From assembly GCA_964370855.1 (NCBI GenBank), contig CAYJMF010000015.1, forward strand, positions 1-56,734: a stretch of DNA of 56,734 nucleotides, given 5' to 3'. The notes under the pieces are model-generated. The model had not been told where the DNA came from and made no database searches. It was given only the letters and a program-made list of their open reading frames with translations. Position numbers and translations under genes: made by a program. The stretch is from JAKLKS01 sp964370855 (GTDB lineage Bacteria; Planctomycetota; JAJSAM01; JAKLKS01). Shown here piece by piece: positions 46,666 through 54,360 of the stretch (within the stretch, counting starts at the first letter, position 1; the number at the start of each line of letters is the position of its first letter).

Positions 46666-47595
46666 CTATTCCACCAGGTTCGCGGGGTCGGACTGCCACT
46701 CGAGGAAGGAGCCGTCGTAGAGGCGGACGGGGCGGCCGACGTAGCGGGCGGCGAAGTAGAGGAGCGACGCCTGGCGGCCGGTGCGGCAGTGGGCGACGAG
46801 GAGGCTCCCGTCGCCGCCCGAGGCGGCGCCGAGAAGGGCGCGGATCTCCGACGGGGACCGCAGGACGGGGTTCGCCCCGCTCTCGACGAGCTCCTGCCAG
46901 GGGAGGCTCGCGGCGCCGGGGATGTGGCCCGCGCGGGTGACGTCCTCGCCGGGCTTCGCGCCGGAGAACTCCTCGGGGGGCCGCGCGTCGAGGAGGGCGA
47001 TGGGCGCGCCGGGGGCGCGGGTCTTCTCGGCCACCATGGCCTTCACGGCCGGGAGATCCGCGATCACGGAACCATCCACGGGCCACTCGTACTTGAGCAG
47101 GAGCGGCGACGCCTTCGCCTCCACGGTCTCCAGCGGCCGCCCCTCGGCCCTCCACTTCGCGAGCTGGCCGTCGAGGAGCGCGGCGTTCTCCGGGTGGCCG
47201 AGGAGGTCCATCACCACCCACCCGCGGGCCGCCCAGGTCCCTCCCTCGTCGTCGTAGAAGACCACCTTCGTCGAGGGGCCGATGCCGAGCCCGTCCACGA
47301 GGGCCATGAGCGCGTCGGGCTCCGGCAGCATCCCCTTCACCCCGTTCCGGACGACGGCGAGGGCCTTGTAGGGGAGGAAGCGGGCGCCGGGTACGTGGCC
47401 GGCGTCGTAGGCGGTCCGCTCCTTCGAGACCTGCACGACCACGAGGTCCGCCTCGCCGAGCCGGGCGGCCAGCTCCTCCGTGGAGACCAGCGCCCCGGGA
47501 AGGGCCGCCGGAGCCGGCAGGACGTCCAACACCCGCGTCTCCGCGGTCCCCGAAGCGCACCCCGCCGCCAGCACCGCGATCCAGAGCATCCTCAT
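46666..47595 (-). CDS. double-rhodanese sulfurtransferase, exported
   Basis: A 309-residue protein with an N-terminal hydrophobic stretch and lipobox-like AAGC (MRMLWIAVLAAGC), so probably a lipoprotein. Two rhodanese domains: the first (35-160) lacks a Cys at the active loop (VVFYDDEGGTWAARGW); the second has the catalytic Cys in LLVAHCRTGRQASLLYF. It is like thiosulfate/3-mercaptopyruvate sulfurtransferases. It could feed persulfide sulfur into the TusA/DsrE proteins, though an exported enzyme would act on the other side of the membrane. GGAGGTGGACC precedes the ATG. Confidence 0.88.
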   Translation of the reverse strand: MRMLWIAVLAAGCASGTAETRVLDVLPAPAALPGALVSTEELAARLGEADLVVVQVSKERTAYDAGHVPGARFLPYKALAVVRNGVKGMLPEPDALMALVDGLGIGPSTKVVFYDDEGGTWAARGWVVMDLLGHPENAALLDGQLAKWRAEGRPLETVEAKASPLLLKYEWPVDGSVIADLPAVKAMVAEKTRAPGAPIALLDARPPEEFSGAKPGEDVTRAGHIPGAASLPWQELVESGANPVLRSPSEIRALLGAASGGDGSLLVAHCRTGRQASLLYFAARYVGRPVRLYDGSFLEWQSDPANLVE

Positions 47596-47612
47596 GGTCC
47601 ACCTCCAGAAAA

Positions 47613-47703
47613 GGGACGCGCACCACTTCCCACTTTTCCGCCGATGCGTCCCGGGATGGATACCCGGTTGCCGGCGGAAATGTGAAAAAGTGGTGCGCGT
47701 CCC
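47613..47703. repeat. palindromic element F (GGGGACG family, imperfect)
   Basis: Left arm GGGACGCGCACCACTTCCCA (47613 on), right arm to 47703. The outer 16 bp pair perfectly, the middle has several mismatches and the inner 8 bp (TTCCGCCG) pair again. Loop about 28 bases. The next minus-strand gene's TAG (47706-47704) is the first step of the right arm. Confidence 0.85.
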
Positions 47704-49041
47704 CTATTTCGTCGCCGTCGCTTCGATGACGTCGGCGCAGCGGGCCTCGTGGGCGAAGGCGTACTGCGGGTCCTCGCGCTCCTCGCAGGAGCGCAGGAGG
47801 GTGGAGAGCCGCGCCTCGGGCCGCCCGCGGAACCGGGTCTTCCCGTCCACGACGACGAGGACGTCCTTCGACATGTCGAGGACCCGGTCGTCGAGGTAGA
47901 CCGACAGCCCCCGCGTGTACTCGTCCCGCTTCGCCTCCTCCCCCTTCGGGTCGATGGACCGCGGGGCCTTGATGACGATGTCCACGGCGTTCCGCCCCCG
48001 GTCCACCGTCGCGGTCAGCTCGGCGTTGATCCAGGGCTTCTCCCACCGCAGCCAGTAGAAGGTGTTCTTCCACTCCCGCGTGGGCTGCCAGAGGATCTTC
48101 ACGGGCCTCGGATTGCGCGGATGCCCGACGGCCCACTCGAGGCCCGGCTTCGGGCCCTTCTTCGGGAAGGCGTGCCCGTTTCCGTCCACCTCCTCGTAGA
48201 CGTGCTCCCACCCCTTCGGGTCGGACTCGCGGAGCTTCTTCAGCTCCCGGCAGGCGAAGACATTGGCCGCGGCGGGCACCTGGGGATCGTCGAGGCTCTG
48301 GAACACGAACAGGGGCATGTTGTAGAGGTTGGGGAGGGTGCCCTCGATGACCGCCTCGGCGGCCTTGTCCTTCTGCCCCGTCTTCCAGTACATCGTGGGC
48401 GCCCCTGCGAAGGCGGCCCCGCCGGCGAAGACGTCGGCGTAGATGGAGCCGTAGGTCCAGGTCCCGTAGCCGCCCATGGAGTGGCCCGTGACGTACACGT
48501 GGTCCGGGTCCACGCCCCAGGAGACGCGGGCCCGCTTCACGAGGTCCATGACCCACCGCTCGGTCTCCGGGGGATCGGTCCACCCGTACTCGGTCTTGAG
48601 CAGGACCTCGGGGTAGATCCCGCTGAGGCCGAGGGAGCCGACGACGCCGGAGAAGGCCGACTGGGCCGAGCCCGCGTCCCCGCTCCCCGCCCCGCCCCCG
48701 TGGAGCCCGAGGACGAGCCCCCTGCGGCCGGAGAACCCGGAGAAGAACAGTCCCCTCCCCCAGTCCTTCTTCTCCTTCTCCTTCCACTCCTCGAACCACT
48801 CGTTCCTGCCCTTGGGAGGCACGGCGCGCCCGGCCTTCGCCAGGGCGGCGAGGATCTCCTTGCGGAGGTCCTCGATCTCCTTCGCCTCGAGGGGAGGAGC
48901 GGCCTCCACGGCGGCCCGCGCCTTCGCGCGGGCCTCCTCCTTCTTCGCCTTGAAGAACTCCTTCACGATCTTCGACGGCGAATCCGCCGCCGTCGGCGCC
49001 AGGAGCGCCATCGCGAGGAGCAGGGAGGGGACGTTCCTCAC
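47704..49041 (-). CDS. exported alpha/beta-hydrolase (esterase/depolymerase-like)
   Basis: A 445-residue protein with a short signal peptide (MRNVPSLLLAMALLAPTAA), then a charged helical region (25-95) and an alpha/beta-hydrolase domain. Ser188 is in the nucleophile elbow VTGHSMGGYGTW; Asp is probably in SLDDPQVPAAAN and His in EEVDGNGHAFP. A C-terminal beta-rich domain (340-430) follows. It is similar to dienelactone-hydrolase and polyhydroxybutyrate-depolymerase-like enzymes. The start codon GTG at 49041 and the next residues RNVP come from the solo repeat arm H1. Confidence 0.8.
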   Translation of the reverse strand: MRNVPSLLLAMALLAPTAADSPSKIVKEFFKAKKEEARAKARAAVEAAPPLEAKEIEDLRKEILAALAKAGRAVPPKGRNEWFEEWKEKEKKDWGRGLFFSGFSGRRGLVLGLHGGGAGSGDAGSAQSAFSGVVGSLGLSGIYPEVLLKTEYGWTDPPETERWVMDLVKRARVSWGVDPDHVYVTGHSMGGYGTWTYGSIYADVFAGGAAFAGAPTMYWKTGQKDKAAEAVIEGTLPNLYNMPLFVFQSLDDPQVPAAANVFACRELKKLRESDPKGWEHVYEEVDGNGHAFPKKGPKPGLEWAVGHPRNPRPVKILWQPTREWKNTFYWLRWEKPWINAELTATVDRGRNAVDIVIKAPRSIDPKGEEAKRDEYTRGLSVYLDDRVLDMSKDVLVVVDGKTRFRGRPEARLSTLLRSCEEREDPQYAFAHEARCADVIEATATK

Positions 49042-49064
49042 TTCGTCACTTTCCTGTGGAGAAC
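49027..49064. repeat. solo left arm H1 of GGGGACG family
   Basis: GGGGACGTTCCTCACTTCGT and on to TGTGGAGAAC. It matches the complement of H2 (54323-54360) at 37 of 38 positions. No partner arm is nearby. It holds the start codon of the esterase gene. Confidence 0.9.
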
Positions 49065-49113
49065 TCCGTCACCGGTCACGGGACGAGGTGTACCCGGACC
49101 GGCCTCCCGGGGC

Positions 49114-49119
49114 TAGAAT
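49114..49119 (+). promoter_or_regulatory. -10 box TAGAAT, leaderless start of TenA-like gene
   Basis: TAGAAT, 7 bases, then GTG at 49127. No thiamine riboswitch can fit upstream. Confidence 0.55.
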
Positions 49120-49126
49120 CCGTTTC

Positions 49127-49741
49127 GTGCTCCATCACGCGCTATGGACCGCCAACGCAGATCTCGCGGGGACCTGCCTGCACCACCCCTTCGTGCGGGG
49201 CATGGCCGACGGGACGCTGCCCCGCGAGTCCTTCAAGCGGTACGTGGCCCAGGACCTCTTCTTCCTCGACGCCTTCTTCCGCGCCTACGGCCTGGCGGCG
49301 GCGCGGGTGACGGGAGACCCGGGGCGCGCGCGGTCGCTGCACCGGCTCATGGGCGGGACGCTGGAGGAGATGCGGCTCCACGAGGAGTACGCGGGAAGCC
49401 TCGGCATCGATCTTCGGCGCGTGAAGCCCTACCCCTGCGTGCAGGCCTACACCGACTTCCTCCTGCGGACGGCGTGGCACGAGGGGCCCGGGGAGACCGT
49501 GGCCGCCATGACCCCCTGCATGCGGCTCTACGCCTGGCTCGGGAAGGCGCTCCACGCCGAGGAGAAGCCGGGGAACCCCTACCACCGCTGGATCGAGACC
49601 TACTCGAGCGACGACTTCGAGGCGCTGGCGAGGGAGCTCGAGGGGCTGGTGGACCGCCTCTGCGAGGACGGCACCCGGATCCGCGACGCCTACCGCTACG
49701 CGCTGCAGTGCGAGGTGGAGTTCTTCTCGGCGCCGCTGTAG
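49127..49741 (+). CDS. tenA: TenA-family protein (thiaminase II / aminopyrimidine aminohydrolase-like)
   Basis: A 204-residue TenA/PQQC-fold protein. HPFVRGMADGTLPRESFKRY and VAQDLFFLDAFFRAYGLAAA are the family start; CMRLYAWLGKAL and YHRWIETYSSDDFEALA follow, with Glu near the C-terminus (QCEVEFF). TenA hydrolyses thiamine breakdown products to salvage the pyrimidine. The usual catalytic Cys of class-C TenA near residue 120-130 is present (MTPCMRLY). GTG start supported by TAGAAT 7 bases upstream. Confidence 0.85.
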   Translation: MLHHALWTANADLAGTCLHHPFVRGMADGTLPRESFKRYVAQDLFFLDAFFRAYGLAAARVTGDPGRARSLHRLMGGTLEEMRLHEEYAGSLGIDLRRVKPYPCVQAYTDFLLRTAWHEGPGETVAAMTPCMRLYAWLGKALHAEEKPGNPYHRWIETYSSDDFEALARELEGLVDRLCEDGTRIRDAYRYALQCEVEFFSAPL

Positions 49742-49762
49742 GGGAGGGGCGGGGGGAGGGGG

Positions 49763-49785
49763 ATAGTATCTTATTATGATACTAT
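49763..49785. terminator. A/T-rich hairpin between convergent genes
   Basis: ATAGTATC (49763-49770), loop TTATTAT, GATACTAT (49778-49785). Perfect 8-bp stem between tenA and the convergent sigma-fusion gene. It may terminate both. Its core GTATC...GATAC recurs at 15259-15274. Confidence 0.5.
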
Positions 49786-49797
49786 GTCAGCCGCTCC

Positions 49798-52626
49798 TCA
49801 CCGCAGATCCAGCTCCAGCGGGATCTCCCCGCTCCCCGAGGACTCCACGGTCCTGAGGAGGAGGACCGTCCCGGGGTCCCCGCCGGGGGCGACGCTCACC
49901 CGGTAGCGGCCCTTCCCGAGGCCGGGGAGGACGACCTCCCCCTTCCCGAGGTAGTTGAGGCCGCGGAAGTGGCGCGGGCCGTCGAGGGCCATGGCGTTGA
50001 CGAAGAGGTTCGGCGGCGCCGCGCCCTCGGCAAGGGTCAGGTGGACCCGGACCGAGGCGCCCTCCTCCATGGGGATGACGCCGAGGTCGTTCTCCCCGCC
50101 GAGGAAGCGGACCCCGCGGAGGAACTTCGGCGCGCTCCCCGGGGCGTCGATCCAGAGCGTGTAGACGTCGGGCGGGAAGCCCCCGATGCGGAACCGGCCG
50201 CCGACCTCCTCGGCCTGGTGGACGGAGACCGGCTCCCCCGCCGGTTCGCCCCGGAAGAGGCGGACCTCGGTCCGCGAGCGGTACTCCTCCTTCCGGACCG
50301 GGTCGAGGGTGAACAGCGCGTGGGGCCCCTCGACGAGGCGGAGGACCACCCCCTCCGCAGCCCCTTCCACGTCGACGACGCCGCCCGCGGGATCGGGGAC
50401 GAGGGAGGGATGCCACGGGCGCAGGCGCACGGGGCGATCGCCGGGGATGCGGACGTGGAAGGTGCCGTCGGAACGTGCGGGAAGGCCGGGGCCGGTTCCG
50501 GAGAACAAGCCGCCACCCGCCAGAAACAGCCCGCCGTGCGTTTGCGGGCCCAGTCCCTCCCCCTCGACCACGACGTGCACCGCGCGGAAGTCCGTGGCGT
50601 CGGGAGCCTCGATGCGGCCCGTGGCCGCAACGACCTGGGAGAGGTCGAGGTGGACTTCGGGGGGAGTCCGTCCCCGCACCAGTTCCACCTCCTCGCTGGC
50701 GATGCCGCTGTCGGTGAGGATCCGGTAGCGCCCCGGTGCGAGCCCTTCGAGGCGCATGTTCTCCGGCGGGCCGAACGCCCCCGACCCGTCCGCGTTCCGG
50801 AAGTTCGAGCCGTGGGTCGGGCGCGGGCCCCCCTCGCCATCCAGGCGGCGGAGCTGCCACTGGAACCGCCCGTCCTTCGGCGGCGTGATGTGCGCGACGA
50901 GGGTGCCGGCGCTCCTCTGCATCGCGAGGTCCACGACGAGGCCCCCGCCGCCCTCGCCCCGCTCCGAGGCCGCGTTGGCGGCGAGGAGGCCGGGGCCCCC
51001 GGCGTAGACCCGCACGAGGGGGTCCCGCGAGGCGGAGCGGATCTTCATGCGGACCATGGACGCGGCGGCGTCGTTCGTCCTCGACACCACCATGGCTCCC
51101 TGGACCATGAGGGTGAGCCCCTCCGGCAGTTCCGGTTTCCCGTCCACCGTGATGCGCACGTCCAGCCCGACCGTCGGCTTGAGGACCGCCTCGAGCCTCC
51201 CGTCCCCCACGGTGAGGTCCACGGTGCCGAGGGGAAGGGAAGGGGACATCGGTTCGGCCGACGCCGCCATCAGGACCGACGCCCGCAGCGGCGGCAGGGA
51301 GAGAAGCCATGCGCGACCGTCCTGATCGGTGGATGCGGCCGGTCCCATCCTGTTGTTCCCGCTCTCCCGGGCCTCGACCCACGCGCCGGCGACGGCCGTC
51401 CCGTCCTCCTCCTTCAGGATCACCTCGATGCGCCGCCCCTTGAAGAAGGAGGCCTCCCTCCCCGTCCCCTCTCCCGTCGGGACGAAGAGGAACGCCATGC
51501 TCCCCTCGGGGCCGAGGGCCTCGGCCCCCCACCAGTTCTCCTCGGGCAGCCCCTCGACGACGAGTTCGCCGCCGACCATGCGCCCCGCCGGCGGGTCCTT
51601 CTCCGCGGCGTTGGCGCCGGGGCGCGCCCGCAGCGGGATGGCCGTCCCGTCGGGTGGCACGGGACACTCACCGGCGACGACGGGCCAGCGCACCGTGCGG
51701 TTGCCGCGGGGAGCGGGGGGCGGTGCGGGTGGAGCGGGAACTCCGGCGGGCTCCGCGATGGAGATGCCAGGAGGGGAGGGCGCCGGGCGAACGGGCGTTG
51801 AGACGTGGAGGAACACCGGCGCGGTCCCCGTGGATGCGCGGTCCGCGGGCTTGCCGCCTCCTCCGCCCGTCCACCACCACGCGCCGCCTCCGAGGAGAAA
51901 GAGGAGAACCGCCGCCACCGCCGTCTTCTTCCCCACGAGGATCCCTCCCGCGGCCAGGGCCGCTCCCGCGCCGGCCGCCGTCGCCGCCGCCGCCGCCTCC
52001 CCCGCCACCGCCCGCCGCACCGCGTCGAGCCCCCGCGGCGGCCGCACCCCTCCCGCGAGCAGCATCGCGGGGAGACGGCCGAGCCGCCGCCGCAGCCGCT
52101 CCAGCGCCCGGGAGAGCGCCATGCGCACGGTGCCTGGACGCCGCCCCAGCAGGTGGGCGATCTCCGCGGGCTCGAGGCCGTGCTTCCACCGGAGGAGCGC
52201 CGGCAGGCGGAGCGGCTCCGGGAGCGCCTCGAGGGCCGCGTGCACCCGCGCCTCCCGCTCCCGCCGCGCCGCCTCCGTCGCGGGGGCGTCCTCCTCCGGG
52301 TCGGGCACGGGGAGCCGCCACGGGTCGGGGCGGCGGCGCGCGCCCCGGCGGAGGGCCTCGGCCTTGTGGCGGAGGATGCCCACCAGCCAGGGCACCACCG
52401 GCCGCGCGCCGTCGTGGCGGTCGGCGTGCTCCAGGGCCGCGAGGAAGGTCTCCTGCACGGCGTCCTCGGCGGTGGCCGGGTCCGGCAGGAGGGTGAGGGC
52501 GAGCCCGTAGAGCCCGTCGGCGGTGGCGTCGAAGAGCGCCGCCAGCGCCGCCGGGTCCCCGCGCTCCCGGAAGCGCGCGAAGAGCGCGTCGGGGGAGGGG
52601 TCGCGGGGGGGGGCGGGACCGGCCAT
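49798..52626 (-). CDS. ECF sigma factor fused to membrane segment and large C-terminal beta-rich region
   Basis: A 942-residue single chain. Residues 10-185 are an ECF sigma factor: region 2 LFDATADGLYGLALTLL and AEDAVQETFLAALEHADRHD; region 4 ALEALPEPLRLPALLRWKHG and EIAHLLGRRPGTVRMALSRA. Then come an Ala-rich segment (208-230), a clear membrane helix (236-252, AVAAVLLFLLGGGAW) and about 690 residues of repeated beta-sandwich-like units (VDLTVGDGRLEAVLKPT, LAPGRYRILTDSGIASEEVE, FPPDVYTLWIDAPGS, LGKGRYRVSVAPGG) like carboxypeptidase-regulatory or prealbumin-like domains. If only the second segment spans the membrane, the large part is outside. The start may instead be GTG at 52662. Confidence 0.82.
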   Translation of the reverse strand: MAGPAPPRDPSPDALFARFRERGDPAALAALFDATADGLYGLALTLLPDPATAEDAVQETFLAALEHADRHDGARPVVPWLVGILRHKAEALRRGARRRPDPWRLPVPDPEEDAPATEAARREREARVHAALEALPEPLRLPALLRWKHGLEPAEIAHLLGRRPGTVRMALSRALERLRRRLGRLPAMLLAGGVRPPRGLDAVRRAVAGEAAAAATAAGAGAALAAGGILVGKKTAVAAVLLFLLGGGAWWWTGGGGGKPADRASTGTAPVFLHVSTPVRPAPSPPGISIAEPAGVPAPPAPPPAPRGNRTVRWPVVAGECPVPPDGTAIPLRARPGANAAEKDPPAGRMVGGELVVEGLPEENWWGAEALGPEGSMAFLFVPTGEGTGREASFFKGRRIEVILKEEDGTAVAGAWVEARESGNNRMGPAASTDQDGRAWLLSLPPLRASVLMAASAEPMSPSLPLGTVDLTVGDGRLEAVLKPTVGLDVRITVDGKPELPEGLTLMVQGAMVVSRTNDAAASMVRMKIRSASRDPLVRVYAGGPGLLAANAASERGEGGGGLVVDLAMQRSAGTLVAHITPPKDGRFQWQLRRLDGEGGPRPTHGSNFRNADGSGAFGPPENMRLEGLAPGRYRILTDSGIASEEVELVRGRTPPEVHLDLSQVVAATGRIEAPDATDFRAVHVVVEGEGLGPQTHGGLFLAGGGLFSGTGPGLPARSDGTFHVRIPGDRPVRLRPWHPSLVPDPAGGVVDVEGAAEGVVLRLVEGPHALFTLDPVRKEEYRSRTEVRLFRGEPAGEPVSVHQAEEVGGRFRIGGFPPDVYTLWIDAPGSAPKFLRGVRFLGGENDLGVIPMEEGASVRVHLTLAEGAAPPNLFVNAMALDGPRHFRGLNYLGKGEVVLPGLGKGRYRVSVAPGGDPGTVLLLRTVESSGSGEIPLELDLR

Positions 52627-52663
52627 GCACCTGTTCTTCGCGCGGGAGAGGGTCAGCGCCACC

Positions 52664-52692
52664 GAAAAGTTGGAAAGTTGGGTGCGTCCCCT
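52664..52692. repeat. solo right arm G of GGGGACG family
   Basis: GAAAAGTTGGAAAGTTGGG then TGCGTCCCCT, the same as the right arm of elements D and E, without a partner. Its end overlaps the TAG stop of the peptidase gene (52693-52691). Confidence 0.9.
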
Positions 52693-54244
52693 ATCGCAAC
52701 CGGGGGGCGAGGTCGGTGTCGGAGTAGTCGGCGCGGAGGGGGGCGAGGGCGGCCTCGCGCTTCTCGACGAGGGAGGGGCTGCTGGCGGGGGCCCAGAAGG
52801 CGGCCTCCAGCGCCTCGACCTTCGGCTCCCCCTTGAGGGCGCGGGTGAACTTCGGGTCCCGGTTCCAGGCGTCGAGGAGGTCGTCGAACCCCTTCCCCCC
52901 GTCGGCGGGCTTGAACCGCTTCCGCCCCTCCTCGGCGATCCCCTTCGCGCGGCCCGGGTAGCCGGCCTCCCGGGCCCGGTTCGCGCGCGCCACGATGGCG
53001 ACGGCCGTGGCGAGATCCCCCCCCTCGGGGAGCGCCCCGAGGTCCCGCCAGAGCGGCAGCCGCGTCGCCGGGTCGAGCCAGTCGAGGAGGCCGTCGGCCT
53101 TCTTCTTGTAGCCGTAGTTGTGGGTCGCCTCGAAGGGGCCGGGGTAGAGGCCGAAGTGGAGGTGCGCGAAGTGTCCCCCGTTCTCGAGCGAGAATCCCAT
53201 GCCCATCGTGCCGATGAGCTGGCCCGCGGCGACCCGCTCCCCCCCCTTCACGAAGACCGTGTCGCCGCCGTGCATGTAGACCGCGCAGACGGTGCGCTTC
53301 GCGTCGAGGCGGTGTTCCAGCACGAGCAGCGTCCCCATGTCGCTCCCCGAGTGGACGAACCGCACGACCCCCTCGGCGGAGGCGTAGTAGCCCGACCCGT
53401 CCATGCAGGCGCCGACGTCCTGGCCCGTGTGCACGACGCCGTTCTCCCGCGGGTTGGCGAAGGGCTGCAGCGAGGTGCCGGCCACCTCCTCCGCCCCGTA
53501 GCCGAGGAGCGGGGTCGTCCACGCCGCGGCCACGGGGATCTTCCCGCCGCCGCCGGACTGGGAGACCCCCTTCGGCGCGTATCCCGGCGCCACCGTCTTC
53601 GCCGTGTCCATGCCGGAGAGGAAGGGGGTCCACAGGAGGCCGTCCCGGTCCTTCACGAGGAACTCCTCGTACGCGTCGAGGAGGGGGAGCCTCCCCTCGG
53701 CGCGCCGCCGCAGCGCCTCGAAGCAGGCGCGCACGTGGGGGTCGGGTTCGGTGTCGAGGAGCGACGCCAGCGCCCCCTTCCAGTCCCCCTGCGAGCAGTT
53801 CTTCGCCCCCTTCGCGGTCCAGGTCCGGATGCAGGTGATGGCCGCCTTCTCGCGCAGGCGCGGCTCCGCGTGGAACTGGAGCGCCCAGGCCTTCGCGAGG
53901 ACGTCGTCCCCGCCGAAGGCCTCCAGCGCGAAGAGCGCCCGGTGGGCCGCGTGCCAGTCGGGGTCGTCGAGGAGGCGGAGGAAGAGCGGCTTCAGCTCCG
54001 GGTTGCGGAAGCGCTTCCACGCCTCCGAGGTCCAGCGGGCCTTGCCGGTGAACTCCTCGATGCGGGCGGGGCGATCGGCGGCGGAAGCGCGGAGGATGGC
54101 CACCAGCCCGGGGCGGGCCTCCTCGAGGATCGCCTTCCCCTGGCCCGGGTTGATGTCCCGGCCCCAGCCGCCGGCGTCGGGGGGAGGGGGGGAGGCGTGA
54201 GCGGCGAGGAGCAGCAGCAGAGAGGCGGCGGGGACGCGGAACAT
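52691..54244 (-). CDS. exported M23-family (LytM-like) peptidase with HEAT-like N-terminus
   Basis: A 517-residue protein with a signal peptide (MFRVPAASLLLLLAAHA). Residues 60-165 are helical HEAT-like repeats (PLFLRLLDDPDWHAAHRALF). The M23 domain is near 255-390: VVHTGQDVGACMDG (His and Asp zinc ligands) and GHFAHLHFGLYPG (HxH). M23 enzymes cut peptidoglycan cross-links. The C-terminal helical region (GGKGFDDLLDAWNRDPKFTR) is extra. TACCAT lies 6 bases before the ATG (leaderless). Confidence 0.88.
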   Translation of the reverse strand: MFRVPAASLLLLLAAHASPPPPDAGGWGRDINPGQGKAILEEARPGLVAILRASAADRPARIEEFTGKARWTSEAWKRFRNPELKPLFLRLLDDPDWHAAHRALFALEAFGGDDVLAKAWALQFHAEPRLREKAAITCIRTWTAKGAKNCSQGDWKGALASLLDTEPDPHVRACFEALRRRAEGRLPLLDAYEEFLVKDRDGLLWTPFLSGMDTAKTVAPGYAPKGVSQSGGGGKIPVAAAWTTPLLGYGAEEVAGTSLQPFANPRENGVVHTGQDVGACMDGSGYYASAEGVVRFVHSGSDMGTLLVLEHRLDAKRTVCAVYMHGGDTVFVKGGERVAAGQLIGTMGMGFSLENGGHFAHLHFGLYPGPFEATHNYGYKKKADGLLDWLDPATRLPLWRDLGALPEGGDLATAVAIVARANRAREAGYPGRAKGIAEEGRKRFKPADGGKGFDDLLDAWNRDPKFTRALKGEPKVEALEAAFWAPASSPSLVEKREAALAPLRADYSDTDLAPRLR

Positions 54245-54250
54245 CCCCCG

Positions 54251-54256
54251 ATGGTA
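54251..54256 (-). promoter_or_regulatory. -10 box TACCAT, leaderless start of M23 peptidase gene
   Basis: Minus-strand TACCAT, 6 bases, ATG at 54244. Divergent from the dinB -10 box at 54294-54299. Confidence 0.6.
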
Positions 54257-54293
54257 CGCCGTCCGCCCTCCGGATCCTCTCCCCCCCGCGGGT

Positions 54294-54299
54294 TAGGAT
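54294..54299 (+). promoter_or_regulatory. -10 box TAGGAT of dinB
   Basis: TAGGAT overlaps the ATG at 54298. Transcription would begin near 54306, so that ATG is not in the mRNA and the GTG at 54346 is the more likely start. Confidence 0.5.
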
Positions 54300-54322
54300 G
54301 GCCGCCGGTCACCCCCTCCGGG

Positions 54323-54360
54323 GTTCTCCACAGGAAAGTGACGAAGTGAGCAACGTCCCC
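54323..54360. repeat. solo right arm H2 of GGGGACG family
   Basis: GTTCTCCACAGGAAAGTGAC and on to CAACGTCCCC, matching the complement of H1 at 37 of 38 positions. It holds the dinB start codon and an AGGAAAG that could act as its ribosome site. Confidence 0.9.

Noticed and set aside
49085..49127. TPP riboswitch before the TenA-like gene
   Set aside because: Only about 85 bases separate it from the divergent gene, part of which is repeat H1, and the -10 box is 7 bases before the start codon.
54298..54345. dinB start at the ATG at 54298
   Set aside because: That ATG overlaps the -10 box TAGGAT, so it would lie upstream of the transcript; conserved sequence begins after the GTG at 54346.
8463..54360. 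CRISPR array
   Set aside because: The repeats are palindromic, kilobases apart and not regularly spaced; no cas gene is present.
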